NCBI RefSeq assembly: GCF_029784155.1
Contig: NC_073691.1
Location: 144,758,332 to 144,822,331 of the forward strand
Direction: 5' to 3'
Source of the DNA: Uranotaenia lowii
Taxonomy: Eukaryota; Arthropoda; Insecta; Diptera; Culicidae
Length of the DNA: 64,000 nucleotides
The notes under the pieces were generated by a model, which was given only the letters and a program-made list of their open reading frames with translations, was not told where the DNA came from and did no database searches. Numbering within the stretch: position 1 is the first letter of the stretch; each line of letters begins with the position of its first letter. Below, piece after piece: positions 46,204 to 56,270 of the stretch. The translations under genes were made by a program, and so were the position numbers.

Positions 46204-48328
46204 TTCTGATATGCTAGTGGAAATATTTAACTCATTTTTACACTCGCTGTTTGATACTTATTTCCCCTTGAAATTTAAAAAACAGCGAAAAAATTCTTGG
46301 TTTAATCGTTATATTCAAATAGCAATAATCAACAGAGATTTAGCGTACAGAACTTGGAAACAGTCTAAATTAGCCGAAGACAGATTAAAATTCAAACGAT
46401 TACGCAACAGGGTAAACACATTGATAAAAAACGCAAAAATCATGCATAATAAAGTGAAATTGAATACTAATTTACCCGCTAAAAAGTTCTGGAAGAATTT
46501 GAAAAGCTTTGGCTTAAACAATTCAAAGAATCTGCCAGTTTCTACTGACTTTTCTGCAACAGAAGTGAATAATTATTTTTGTTCAAATTTTACATCCAAT
46601 TATAATAACGAAGAAATTTATATTCCTCATACTTCTTCTGGTTTCCACTTCAGATCTGTTCATGAGTACGAAATAATTAATGCAGTATCTTCCATTGAAT
46701 CTAACGCTACCGGATTGGATAACATTCCCATCAGATTGGTGAAAATAGTTCTTCCTTGTATGCTCCCGATCTTAAGCCATCTTTTTAATACTATCATCAG
46801 AACTTCTAAATTTCCCCTCCAGTGGAAAAAGGTTAAAGTTGTACCTATCCCGAAAAAATCAAACAATCTCGATATTACCAACTTAAGGCCAATTAGTTTA
46901 TTGAGCTCAGTTTCGAAAATTTTCGAAAAATTAATCAAGCATCAAATTTCTGATTACGTTAATCAACATAGATTATTAAGTAACAATCAATCAGGTTTTA
47001 GAGCAAATCATAGTACTGAAACTACCTTGATGAAAGTTCACAATGACATCGCCATCTCTCTTGATAAAAAAGGATTAGCTTCTCTGATACTAATTGATTT
47101 TGCAAAAGCGTTTGATAGGGTGTGCCATAAGAAGCTGATTGAAAAATTGATATCAAAATTTACTTTTTCTGGATCTGCAGCAAAAATGATTCAATCATAT
47201 CTTCAAGGACGGGTCCAATCAGTTTTAATAGATGGATGTTTCTCGATGTTAACTCCTATTGAGTCTGGCGTACCTCAAGGATCGATTTTGGGGCCAATGC
47301 TGTTTTCTCTCTTTATTAATGACCTGCCATCTGTTTTAAAATACTGTAGCGTTCAAATGTTTGCTGATGACGTTCAAATATATTTCTGTTCTGACAACTC
47401 GTTATCAATGGAAGCTGTCGGTGACAAAATAAATTACGACTTAGAACAAATCAACCTATGGTATATTCAGAATATTCTACCTGTTAACCCAGCTAAAACC
47501 AAGGCTCTATGCTTCAGTAGACCCAACAGAAATATTAACATCCCTACGCTTTATCTGGCAAATTCTGAGATAGTTTTCACCGATTATGCTGAAAATCTTG
47601 GCGTCATTTTTGACCGTGAATTGTTATGGAACAGGCAAGTCAATAAACAGTGTGGCAAAATTTATGGATCTTTGAAACAGTCAAATCTCACCACGAGGAA
47701 CCTTGATGTCCAAACTAAATTAAAATTGTTCAAAAGCTATGTTTATCCATTATTCATTTATGGCGATTTTATCTATTCAAACTGTTCTGCTAAGTCCATG
47801 GACAGACTCCGTGTTGCTCTGAACTCATGCGTTCGTTACGTTTACAACTTATCTAGGTATTCCAGTGTTTCCCACCTACAAAAAAAATTGATAGGCTGTT
47901 CATTCTATAATTTTTACAAATACAGATCCTGCGTAGTTATCCACAGAATACTTCATAAAGAAGCTCCACAATATATCAAAAGACTTTTCGTTCCTGTGAA
48001 AAATTCAAGAACACTGAATTTAACTATTCCATCGCATTGCTCGGTTTATTTTAATAACTCGTTTCTCGTTAGAGGTATCTCGACCTGGAATAATCTTCCT
48101 ATCCATATTAAATCCTTAAAAACGAAATCAGAATTCAAAAAAGCTTCACTTACAAGATTTGCATCGATAAGACAGTAATCGGTTATTTTTATAGTTAGGT
48201 ATAAAAGTTCGTCAGAAACGAAATTTGATCAATATTTAAAATCACAAGTTTATAACCTAATTGTAACACATCAAAAAGAATGTACAAATCTTATGTTACA
48301 TGAATAAAATTATTATTATTATTATTAT
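45825..48328 (+). mobile_element. CR1-like LINE, 5'-truncated, one frameshift, (ATT)n tail
   Basis: Starts within the endonuclease domain and runs through the RT to a 3' tail of ATT triplets (48309-48328). Triplet tails and the HSTETTLMKVHNDI style of RT suggest the CR1/L2 group; this is an inference. One frameshift in a T-run near 46185 separates the two coding pieces; otherwise the RT is open. Confidence 0.75.
46211..48178 (+). CDS. LINE reverse transcriptase (open, CR1-like)
   Basis: 655 codons with an ATG at 46211. Residues 1-150 are the endonuclease-RT linker (KNSWFNRYIQIAIINRDLAY). RT motifs in order: GLDNIPIRLV, NLRPISLLSSVSKIFEKLI, GFRANHSTETTLM, LIDFAKAFDRVCHK, SGVPQGSILGPMLFSLFIND and the catalytic FADD at residues 384-387. 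A C-terminal thumb follows; no RNase H is seen. The catalytic residues are intact, but the element lacks a complete endonuclease in frame, so it is unlikely to move by itself. Confidence 0.85.
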   Translation: MLVEIFNSFLHSLFDTYFPLKFKKQRKNSWFNRYIQIAIINRDLAYRTWKQSKLAEDRLKFKRLRNRVNTLIKNAKIMHNKVKLNTNLPAKKFWKNLKSFGLNNSKNLPVSTDFSATEVNNYFCSNFTSNYNNEEIYIPHTSSGFHFRSVHEYEIINAVSSIESNATGLDNIPIRLVKIVLPCMLPILSHLFNTIIRTSKFPLQWKKVKVVPIPKKSNNLDITNLRPISLLSSVSKIFEKLIKHQISDYVNQHRLLSNNQSGFRANHSTETTLMKVHNDIAISLDKKGLASLILIDFAKAFDRVCHKKLIEKLISKFTFSGSAAKMIQSYLQGRVQSVLIDGCFSMLTPIESGVPQGSILGPMLFSLFINDLPSVLKYCSVQMFADDVQIYFCSDNSLSMEAVGDKINYDLEQINLWYIQNILPVNPAKTKALCFSRPNRNINIPTLYLANSEIVFTDYAENLGVIFDRELLWNRQVNKQCGKIYGSLKQSNLTTRNLDVQTKLKLFKSYVYPLFIYGDFIYSNCSAKSMDRLRVALNSCVRYVYNLSRYSSVSHLQKKLIGCSFYNFYKYRSCVVIHRILHKEAPQYIKRLFVPVKNSRTLNLTIPSHCSVYFNNSFLVRGISTWNNLPIHIKSLKTKSEFKKASLTRFASIRQ

Positions 48329-49045
48329 CTCTTGAACCGAGCCATCTAATCTTTTTTTTCAATTTATAAATTCTCTAAAGGAAAGTTTTCGCTGAATAAC
48401 TATGTCGAAGCTCTTGAAGTGTACTCTGAAAAATTTAATAATGCATCTTATAATGGGTTCGAAAGTAGATTTTGTAATAAATTGTCTCCATATCAAACAG
48501 GTTTGAATAATTTAACACTTCACGCAGTGTAAGATTTAGAAGTATGCTGCACACAAAACTAAACTTTTCAATCACGTTACACTATTTGGCTGGAATGAAA
48601 ATAAACCGAAAATGCGTCGTGAAAATAAGCGTCATTTTTATGAAAAAAATATTTTCAACTCAAGATGAAATCTATAATGTACAGTCCCCCAGTCATTAGT
48701 CACTTTACGTTTCCTTTCACCACTAATGGTTCGTTTATTCAGGTGTTAGTAGACCAAATATCAAGCTTTGCATGAATTTAAGTCATTGAATACTTCCTCT
48801 TTGAGTTCAAGTATGTTATTATTCAAAATTTTGTTATAAAATGACATAATTTACCGAAACAATAAAGCGTTTTTTAGAAACGCATATATGGGTCAAAATT
48901 GTAGCTCGTAACAATTGTTAGTCACATAGAAATCCATGACGACACTCGAATGTCAACATGAGTATCAACTTGTTTCGGACAAACATTTATTTTATTTTAC
49001 GAATTCAAAACAATCGAAATCCAAAACAACGATCTTGTTAATAAC
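48329..49045. other. Unassigned AT-rich sequence
   Basis: Nothing recognised apart from simple T/A-rich sequence. Confidence 0.5.
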
Positions 49046-49166
49046 ACCCTCGACACTAGCTAGCGGACTGTAAAATTAACTTTCAATGTTCAATCAGCAT
49101 CACTATACTGCAGATACTTATGCTACCTTTACCACCGTGAGGGAGCAATTTAGTTTCACCCGGTAA
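49046..49166 (+). repeat. Dispersed repeat fragment, copy 2
   Basis: Shares CTAGCGGACTGTAAAA and the CCCGG-ending pattern with 36387-36490, same orientation, with an internal length difference. Confidence 0.5.
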
Positions 49167-49380
49167 AGAGCATTTGGATCGGTTCTAAGCGTGACTCGTT
49201 TGGTTTGTTGTTTGATAGAGACTTATATTTAACATAAGTGTATTAGATTTTATTCTTCTCATCCATTCCGGCTTGATGTTATCATCTTTTTTTATTCATT
49301 TTCGAAAAAAAAAACAGCTTGATACGAACCAAATCGAACAGCACCATCAATTAATTACTTGGACGCACATTGTGTACACC

Positions 49381-49579
49381 TTAGGAGCACTCTTTAGGAG
49401 ACGCACTTATAGAGCACTCATTTCAATTTTGAGTGTTTTGTGAGTGACGAAAAACGCTCCCTGTGTGTATTGTCACTCTGCTCCTATCGACCACTCTTGC
49501 TCCGCTCACAAAAAAATTTAAAGAGTGGAGCTGATTGTTACACCGCTCTTGTTGGGCTCTGAAAAGAGTCCGAAGCCTG
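49381..49579 (-). repeat. GAGTG-rich dispersed repeat, copy 2 (inverted)
   Basis: Inverted relative of 44442-44634; its right end GTCCGAAGCCTG is the complement of the other copy's start. Confidence 0.45.
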
Positions 49580-51599
49580 ATTGTGTGACACCGAAAAGTT
49601 GAAAATTAGTGAATAATCCAGCATTTTGTGATTAGAATATTCTTGTAGTTCCTCAGGGAGAAATCATTCTTGGTATTCGTCACCACACGTGGAATTCCCT
49701 AATCCACACAGAAGGTGTTAAAAGCAAGTGGCGCATAGAGCAAACCGCTCTACCTGTAAAACCATCATACGGAGCAAAATTGGAAACGATACCTGCAAGG
49801 CCATTAGCATTACCGGTGAAGACAGTTTATAATTCAGCTCAAAGGGTTCTCTTAGAGGGCCCTTTAAAAGCCGATTTGGAAATCGTGTTCTGCATCCCGG
49901 ACAAATTGTAAACAAACTTCTGCATCGCACGCGGTTCGCATTCATCGTGTGTTGGTGAAAAGACTCCCCGACGCAATTCCAACCATCCGGATAGTCTTCG
50001 ACTGTATGCTCCCGAGTGATAAAGCAACACCCGAACCGAAGATACATGGCCAAAGCTGATCAGAACTAGTATTCGTGACTCCAATCAGCTGGCAATCGTA
50101 GAAGGTATCTGTGAGGCGGGATTGAACGCTCGCTGGATTGACCGGGCAACATAGCTCAGTTCTCGTCGGCGTTCGAGAAGGCAACATCGGTTAGCCTCGT
50201 CGGATTCACGGATCAGATAAAAAGTGAAAAGGAGGAACACACGGGTTGGTCTAATCTCGAAGCGAGCGGATACACATTACGGTTGATCTTGAGGCAAGTG
50301 CTTTCGTCCTGTGCGATCATTATTCCGGAGCGGATAAGAAGAGGAATTGGTGGCAAGTGAAGGAATAAGGAATCCAAGAAGCCATTGAGAAGACGCCGTG
50401 TATTGGTAAAAGGAGGCCTAGTGATTTGAGAAGGGGTTCGGACACGAACTGTATGCACCACGGAACTGCATCAGATATTCGTGAGTGTGACATCCATCGA
50501 ACAACCACTAACACTGCATGGTACTGCATGCGTGTGTGGGAAAAACAATCCACCCACTTCATTCCTTACTACCGGAGAGCGATTCTGGTACACGTCCCGC
50601 TGAGCCGAGGTGTCAATAAGCAGGAAAGGCAGATCGGGAAGATTTAGACGCGCGAAGGAATGCCTTTAGAATCGGTGAGTGCTTAGTATGTAAGTTGACC
50701 AATTTCTACTAAATCCAGAATTCTGATTCACATCATGCAAACTCTAAATAAATTCTATCTGATGTTAAATAAGTCTTATGAGCAATATTGATTGAATTAT
50801 TGAGGTCTTGGTAAGCAAGGACAAACACGAGCATAATCTGCCTTGCTAAAACAGTTGATTTGATTTGGTTTATCCCGAGTCGTGAGTCACCCCGTGAGGT
50901 TCATTGATTTAATTTGGTTTGGTAAACATTAGCACGGTTACAAGTCACAGCGACATCCACCACGGCAGGATCGTGCGTTGTTTTCGGCAGCATTTGCTGC
51001 ACTCAAGAGCCCCTACCTACGGTGACATCAGGCAAGGCAGGGCTGTCTTGCTAACACCCCTTGTGCCTGACACTTTTTGTTAGTCGTGTTTCGGGTCTAG
51101 AAAGTCCCGAAACGCAAATCGAGTCGTCGGCCGCACTTCTCCTGGTCACACACACGAATCGGGGTCAAGACCCTCCAAAACGCGTGAAAATCTCTCACAC
51201 TTCTCTTGTCTGTCAGATTCACAACTTCTTCTGCGTAGATTTAGCGTGTTTGGTAGCCTTACACCTGCAACCATCGGGTTTGGAGAAACGTTACCACTTT
51301 GGACCATGGCTCGGGCAGGCGCGATATTTATTGAAAACAATCGCCTTATGGATAGAATAGGTACTCTAACCTTTCCGGAGGCATTGGCGCAACTTCTGCG
51401 ATCGTCGTAGTCGTCGTCACTGTCATCATGAACTATTAAGTGTAGAATGACGTCAAGCGAATTCCAAGTAAAGTGGGTCCGATCTTGCGAGTGACACTAC
51501 AAGAAACTTTACCTTCTGCGGTTCTCGGGAATACTTCGCTTGAGTGATAGAATAACTCTACCGACGGGGACTAACGAGAATGACCCGAGTCCTTGAGTT
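49580..51599. other. Unassigned sequence, less AT-rich
   Basis: Several overlapping open frames at 49700-51360 show no recognisable domain and are not credible genes. A donor-like AATCGGTGAGTG near 50676 ends a stretch that could be an untranslated exon or an LTR/leader fragment; neither is supported. Confidence 0.4.
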
Positions 51600-51810
51600 A
51601 AATGGGCGAACATTCGAACGAAAGCCGTTAGGTCTAAAAACGTTAAACCGAAGGTCAATCGGGCGAATGGGTTATCAAGCCGAAGCATGTTCGATCGAAT
51701 GAAAAAAAAAACCGATGGTTACTTTTTCAAAGGTTGTTTAGCCGAATGTTTGTTTGGCCGAATGGTCAAAAGGTCGAAAGAGTTTAAGGCCGAACGGGAC
51801 TTCGTTACAA
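51600..51810 (+). repeat. Degenerate GGCCGAATGG repeat cluster
   Basis: About a dozen degraded copies of the GGCCGAATG-type motif (for example TTTGGCCGAATGGTCAAAAG near 51753) in the orientation of the left half of the 30852-32019 foldback. A decayed relative of the same family, without a visible opposite arm. Confidence 0.7.
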
Positions 51811-52205
51811 AAAAATTGTGGAATCTCATCTGATACTCCGCCCTGGTATTATAACCAGATAGGCAAGCAGACTACCATGCATAATAAAGAAGATTCCATA
51901 CGCAACCGGTAGGCTGAATGAGATTCATAATACCTACCGGCCTAAGAAGATCACTAGGAAAACACGATCATCGATAAGTCTCGTTCTCACGGAATTTTTA
52001 TTTAACAAGAACATACACCATTTGAATATTTTAGTTTAGTGCTAAAAAATAATCAATGTCAAGGAATTATTCGAAGTTTAGCGGATTATGTACAAGCGTA
52101 CAAATAAAACTTACATCATATTTTTTAAGCTAAATTCAATTTAACAAGTGCGACAACAAACATCTTATTTGAAAATCAAATCGCTTTCAGTCATAGGGCA
52201 TGTTA
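51811..52205. other. Unassigned flank of the hAT-type insertion
   Basis: No feature recognised before the target duplication at 52206-52213. Confidence 0.5.
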
Positions 52206-52512
52206 TACCGTTCCAGGCGCGGTCCTATGGGGGGGGGGGTGATCGGGGTGATCACCCCCCCCCCAAGCGGCAAAAAACCGTTACGAAATACTCGCAAACG
52301 CTGAATTAGATATAAAAACTAAGCACTTTTCATAGTAGGTGTACTTTCGAATTCTCAAATTTTTCCACTCCGTGGGGGTGTTTGTTCATTAAATGAATTT
52401 ATTAATCACTTAATAGCTTAAAATTGAAAAGAAAAGTCGGTCCGCCAAACTAAAACAGCTGTAACTTGCAATTCTCTGGAACGAATTACATCAAATAACT
52501 TTTGTTGAGGTA

Positions 52513-53453
52513 CCGTAATCCGGGGTAAGATTGATCACTTTTTTCAATATATTTCGATTATTTTTTCTATTAAGGGGAATGTGGCATGTTTTATATTTTT
52601 AAAACCAGTACTGGACTCCTATGAACGTAAAACATGGATGCAGAAATTTATTAGACTACTTCAAATTTGATTTAAAAATCGTTTTCGTCTCTGTTCAGAA
52701 TTTGATGCTTTGGGGTGACATTGATCAGTCTCTATTCTGAAGGTTTTAACGAGTTTTCTTGAACATAAAGGGTGCAAAACACCTAAATAATATTTAAAAA
52801 TGCTTTTTTATCAATTTAACCTTGATTTTTAACGTATTATTTTAAAAATATTTGTAATCGGAAAAATAACTATGATGCTGCCTACATTAAGGGGCTTAAA
52901 TAATTATAATTGCTAAATAGTTTGAGCTTCAAAATACAAATGAAATTTTACCATCATACGTTCCCCTAGGCCTTCCCACTATTCCCATTTTCATTTTTTC
53001 TTCAGAGTAAACGATTTGATAGGGTTCCTATCCATTTGTCCAATACGGGCTTACTCTTGGAAAATGTCCTTATTTTGAAATTTTAAGAAATTTATCATTA
53101 AATTATCATAAAAATAGCACTCTAACTGTTCATATACAAAGAAGATAAGTTGTTCTTTCACATTAAACAACCCGTTTGCTTCTAAATGCTTTTTGGTATC
53201 ATCAGAAGAGCTCTTTGTTTGCGAGCCTTGGAAAAATAGATATTTTAAGATTTTGAAATAAGATTTTTTACTAACAGAAAAAAAATTCAAACACATACCA
53301 AATTTTTCTTATTTGATACTCAATTCATAGGCTTTCAAACGTAGGAAACAGATTTCAAAAATTCAAACTTACGACTGAGTTATTGATGATTATGTGGAAA
53401 AGTTTATTGTTGGTCAAATTTACCCCGGTGATCAATGTTACCCCGTTTTACGG
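52513..53453. mobile_element. 941-bp TA-flanked MITE
   Basis: Ends CCGTAATCCGGGGTAAGATT and the inverted AATGTTACCCCGTTTTACGG agree over about 25 bp with few mismatches, continuing as TGATCAC. TA dinucleotides flank it (52511-52512 and 53454-53455). This suggests a Tc1/mariner-type non-autonomous element. Interior AT-rich, no coding. It lies within the hAT-type insertion. Confidence 0.8.
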
Positions 53454-53455
53454 TA

Positions 53456-54646
53456 CTTACATCGTTGAATAAGAATTTGCTGACCATATACGCTACCGGC
53501 CATAAGTTTGGGATCACCCCCTCAAAAACAAGAAAATTTGTTTGGTCATATCTCAGTCATCTTATGACATATTGCATATCTTTTGATCTCATTCTAAAGT
53601 CGATGATCAAAACCTTTTTCGTATGTTTTGGCAAAATGTATATGTTTACTTAATATGACTTGAACTTGGCTTAACGTTGGAAAATTTCCAAAAAATCGCA
53701 CTTTATATTTCAACCCGATCAGTTCAGGGTAGGGAAATGCATTTGATTCTTTTTTCATAAATGTCAAAATACATGTTTTTAAATTTTGTGCTCAAAATTT
53801 ACATAGTGCTTCAAACGAATAAAATAGCTACTTGAGTTATCGATCAAAAGCTTGGGCTTACCCCTCAATAAGTTTGGGATCATGCAAAATATTCAATTTA
53901 TTTTCGTGCAGGTCTCTGTCATCAAACAACGTATCGCTAATCTGATAAGTTATATGAGTTATGAGTTATATGAGTATGAGTTGTTTTCGCTTTTTGGATA
54001 TTTAGTGAAAATGTTTTTTTCAGACTAACTTCGTTAAAATTTTAGCCATAATTTAATCATTTTTTGATTATGTTCACCAAATAGCCAGTTTATTCAATAA
54101 ATGCCAGCAAACTTGTTTCGACCATAACTTTATTATCTTACGAGTTATTGCAGATCGGTTTGCTCCATGTTTGATGGATCAACATATCTCGATCCTTTTT
54201 AGAAGTAAAACAGACTTGAGCACTTAAAGGTTAAAATTAGTTTTGTGGCCGTCCAGATATCACGTGGACAGAAAAATGAGATTTTTACCCTCTTCTCTCT
54301 CTCCGTGCAAAAATGTGGACATTTGACAATCCCTACCCCCTCCCAAAGATGTCCACCTGGACAGATTCGATTTTTATTGCCTACATCTACATTTCCTAAT
54401 ACTACATTTCCATTTCTTGGTTTAATTTTCATTGCTATCTTCGATTTATAGAATGCATCTCAATTTGAGATTCTCAAAACCTCATATTGTTTTCCGGATT
54501 GAAGATACCGAAACTGTCCAGACAATTTTAATTAAAAAGAAACATTTAATTTTCAGAAGATTATTTTAAAAAATAAATTCTTATTTTGGAACTTTTTTTT
54601 GAAAAAATGAGCTTGGATTGTATTCGCCTCGACGTAGCAAAAATTA
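53456..54646. other. AT-rich interior of the hAT-type element with a MITE fragment
   Basis: Begins shortly before ACCGGCCATAAGTTTGGGAT (53495), with a partial echo AATAAGTTTGGGATCA near 53869. It looks like one end of another MITE without its partner. No gene. Confidence 0.4.
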
Positions 54647-54659
54647 ACGATTTTTATTT

Positions 54660-54839
54660 CACTTCCATCTGTACCGTTGAGCCGTCAACACGTACGCCGG
54701 AGCATCGTATCGTTGCTGTGTACCTGCAGGAACATTTTTACATTATTTATTTTTTGCTTACCTGTTTTTCCATCAGCACTTTTCAGTGCTAAAATTATTT
54801 TCATTTTCTTTTATTCATATTTTCTCTTTTCTTTCCAGC
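54660..54839 (+). promoter_or_regulatory. LINE 5' UTR, presumed internal promoter
   Basis: 180 bp between the 5' target duplication and the ORF1 ATG. Jockey elements carry an internal Pol II promoter here with downstream elements; that role is inferred by family. The start CACTTCCATCTGTACCGTTG and CGTACGCCGGAGCATCG are its GC-rich part. Confidence 0.5.
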
Positions 54840-56270
54840 ATGGGGAAGTCATCGGCCGGTTCAAGGGCCGGAAGAAAACGGATTGCCGAACCTAATTCAG
54901 GTCCATCGCCCAAAAAAGTTGAAATTTCCAATTCATTCGATGTCCTTCATAACATCGGTGATGAGGAAATATTCATATTTAATTCTGATAAGAGTACTAA
55001 GAAACCTTCTTCTTCTTATACTCTTAAAAACGAAAAGGTTCCACCAATTACGGTCACGATTCCTGACTTCAATGCCTTTCGAAAAGAAATCGTCACTTCC
55101 GTCAAGGATGTGAAGATTTCTTTTCAGATCGGTCGAAGGGGAACTGCTCGTATTTTGGCGGAATCTTTTAATGATTTTCAAAAAATTTTAAATTATTTGA
55201 ATAATAAAAAACATCAATTTTTTACTTACGACACAAGAAGTGATCGTCCTTTTAAAGTTGTACTTCGTGGTCTCACCGGCGATCAGACACCGGATGAGAT
55301 CACAACTGAATTAAATTCTTTGTTAGGTTTTTCTCCGATTCAAGTAATTCAAATGAGGAAAAGAACCAACACGAATAATATCAGTAGTGTTGGTTTTGCT
55401 CCTGAGCTTTATTTGATCCATTTTAAAAAGGATCAAGTTAATAATTTGCAAATTCTTGAAAAGGCTCGTCTTATGTTTCATTGTCGAGTCAAATTCGAAC
55501 CTTTTCGAAAATCTTCAACCAATTTCCTTCAAAATATTACGCAATGTCGTCGTTGTCAAGCTTTTTGTCACGGCACTAAAAATTGTAGAATGAATGCCAG
55601 ATGCATGCTTTGCGGCTCATTCGATCATGATAAATCTAAATGCCTTTTTGGTGGTGATAAACCACAAACAGAATTTTTCAAGTGTGCAAATTGCGCAGGT
55701 AATCATTCCTCGAATTCGCTAGACTGTCCCATCAGGGCAAAAATTATTGCTTCTAGGAAAAATCCCAAAGTTTCCAGAAAAGTTTCTTCTCCTCCTTCCT
55801 CTTTTTCGTCTTCACACGTCGGGCCGGCAAACAACCTGCCTGTTCGCGGTCAGCCTCGGCCTACATTGGAATCACGGCTGGGCAATACCCGAAGTGTTTT
55901 TAATGTTACCTGTGCTGATTCGGCGCCACAGACTCGTTGTTTATCGTTCTCAGAGGTGGTTGAAAATGGGTTTCCCTCTTCAGGTTTAACTAATAAAAAT
56001 GGGAAAAAACCAAGTCTCAACGTTCATGCGAAGGCTTGGGAAAATCCCCGAAATTCAAATACTTGTTCTTCTCCTTCATTTTCTGATCCTAACAATTTTG
56101 TTGATTTGGGTGAGATTACTGAGGAAAAATTGAAATTTTTGCATCAAAATTTAATGGAAATGATGCAACTTATGTTGAAAGCAAATTCAATGTTTGAAGC
56201 TTTCCAAACTTCTTTTAATTATGCTAACAAAATTATTATGACTTTACGATTCCCTCATGGATCCAAATAG
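54840..56270 (+). CDS. Jockey-clade LINE ORF1 (gag-like)
   Basis: 476 residues from the ATG at 54840 (MGKSSAGSRAGRKR); the open frame upstream starts only with GTG and lies in the 5' UTR. The N-terminus is basic. A central domain (residues ~130-240, FKVVLRGLTGDQTPDEI) resembles the Jockey gag RRM-like region. Three zinc knuckles follow: CRRCQAFCHGTKNC, CMLCGSFDHDKSKC and CANCAGNHSSNSLDC. The C-terminal tail is Ser/Pro-rich. It binds element RNA and, in Drosophila relatives, supports nuclear targeting. Overlaps ORF2 by 14 bp in the +1 frame. Confidence 0.92.
   Translation: MGKSSAGSRAGRKRIAEPNSGPSPKKVEISNSFDVLHNIGDEEIFIFNSDKSTKKPSSSYTLKNEKVPPITVTIPDFNAFRKEIVTSVKDVKISFQIGRRGTARILAESFNDFQKILNYLNNKKHQFFTYDTRSDRPFKVVLRGLTGDQTPDEITTELNSLLGFSPIQVIQMRKRTNTNNISSVGFAPELYLIHFKKDQVNNLQILEKARLMFHCRVKFEPFRKSSTNFLQNITQCRRCQAFCHGTKNCRMNARCMLCGSFDHDKSKCLFGGDKPQTEFFKCANCAGNHSSNSLDCPIRAKIIASRKNPKVSRKVSSPPSSFSSSHVGPANNLPVRGQPRPTLESRLGNTRSVFNVTCADSAPQTRCLSFSEVVENGFPSSGLTNKNGKKPSLNVHAKAWENPRNSNTCSSPSFSDPNNFVDLGEITEEKLKFLHQNLMEMMQLMLKANSMFEAFQTSFNYANKIIMTLRFPHGSK

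Noticed and set aside
49700..50680. Possible LTR element leader or untranslated exon
   Set aside because: No paired LTRs, primer-binding site or coding domain; the single donor-like site is too weak.
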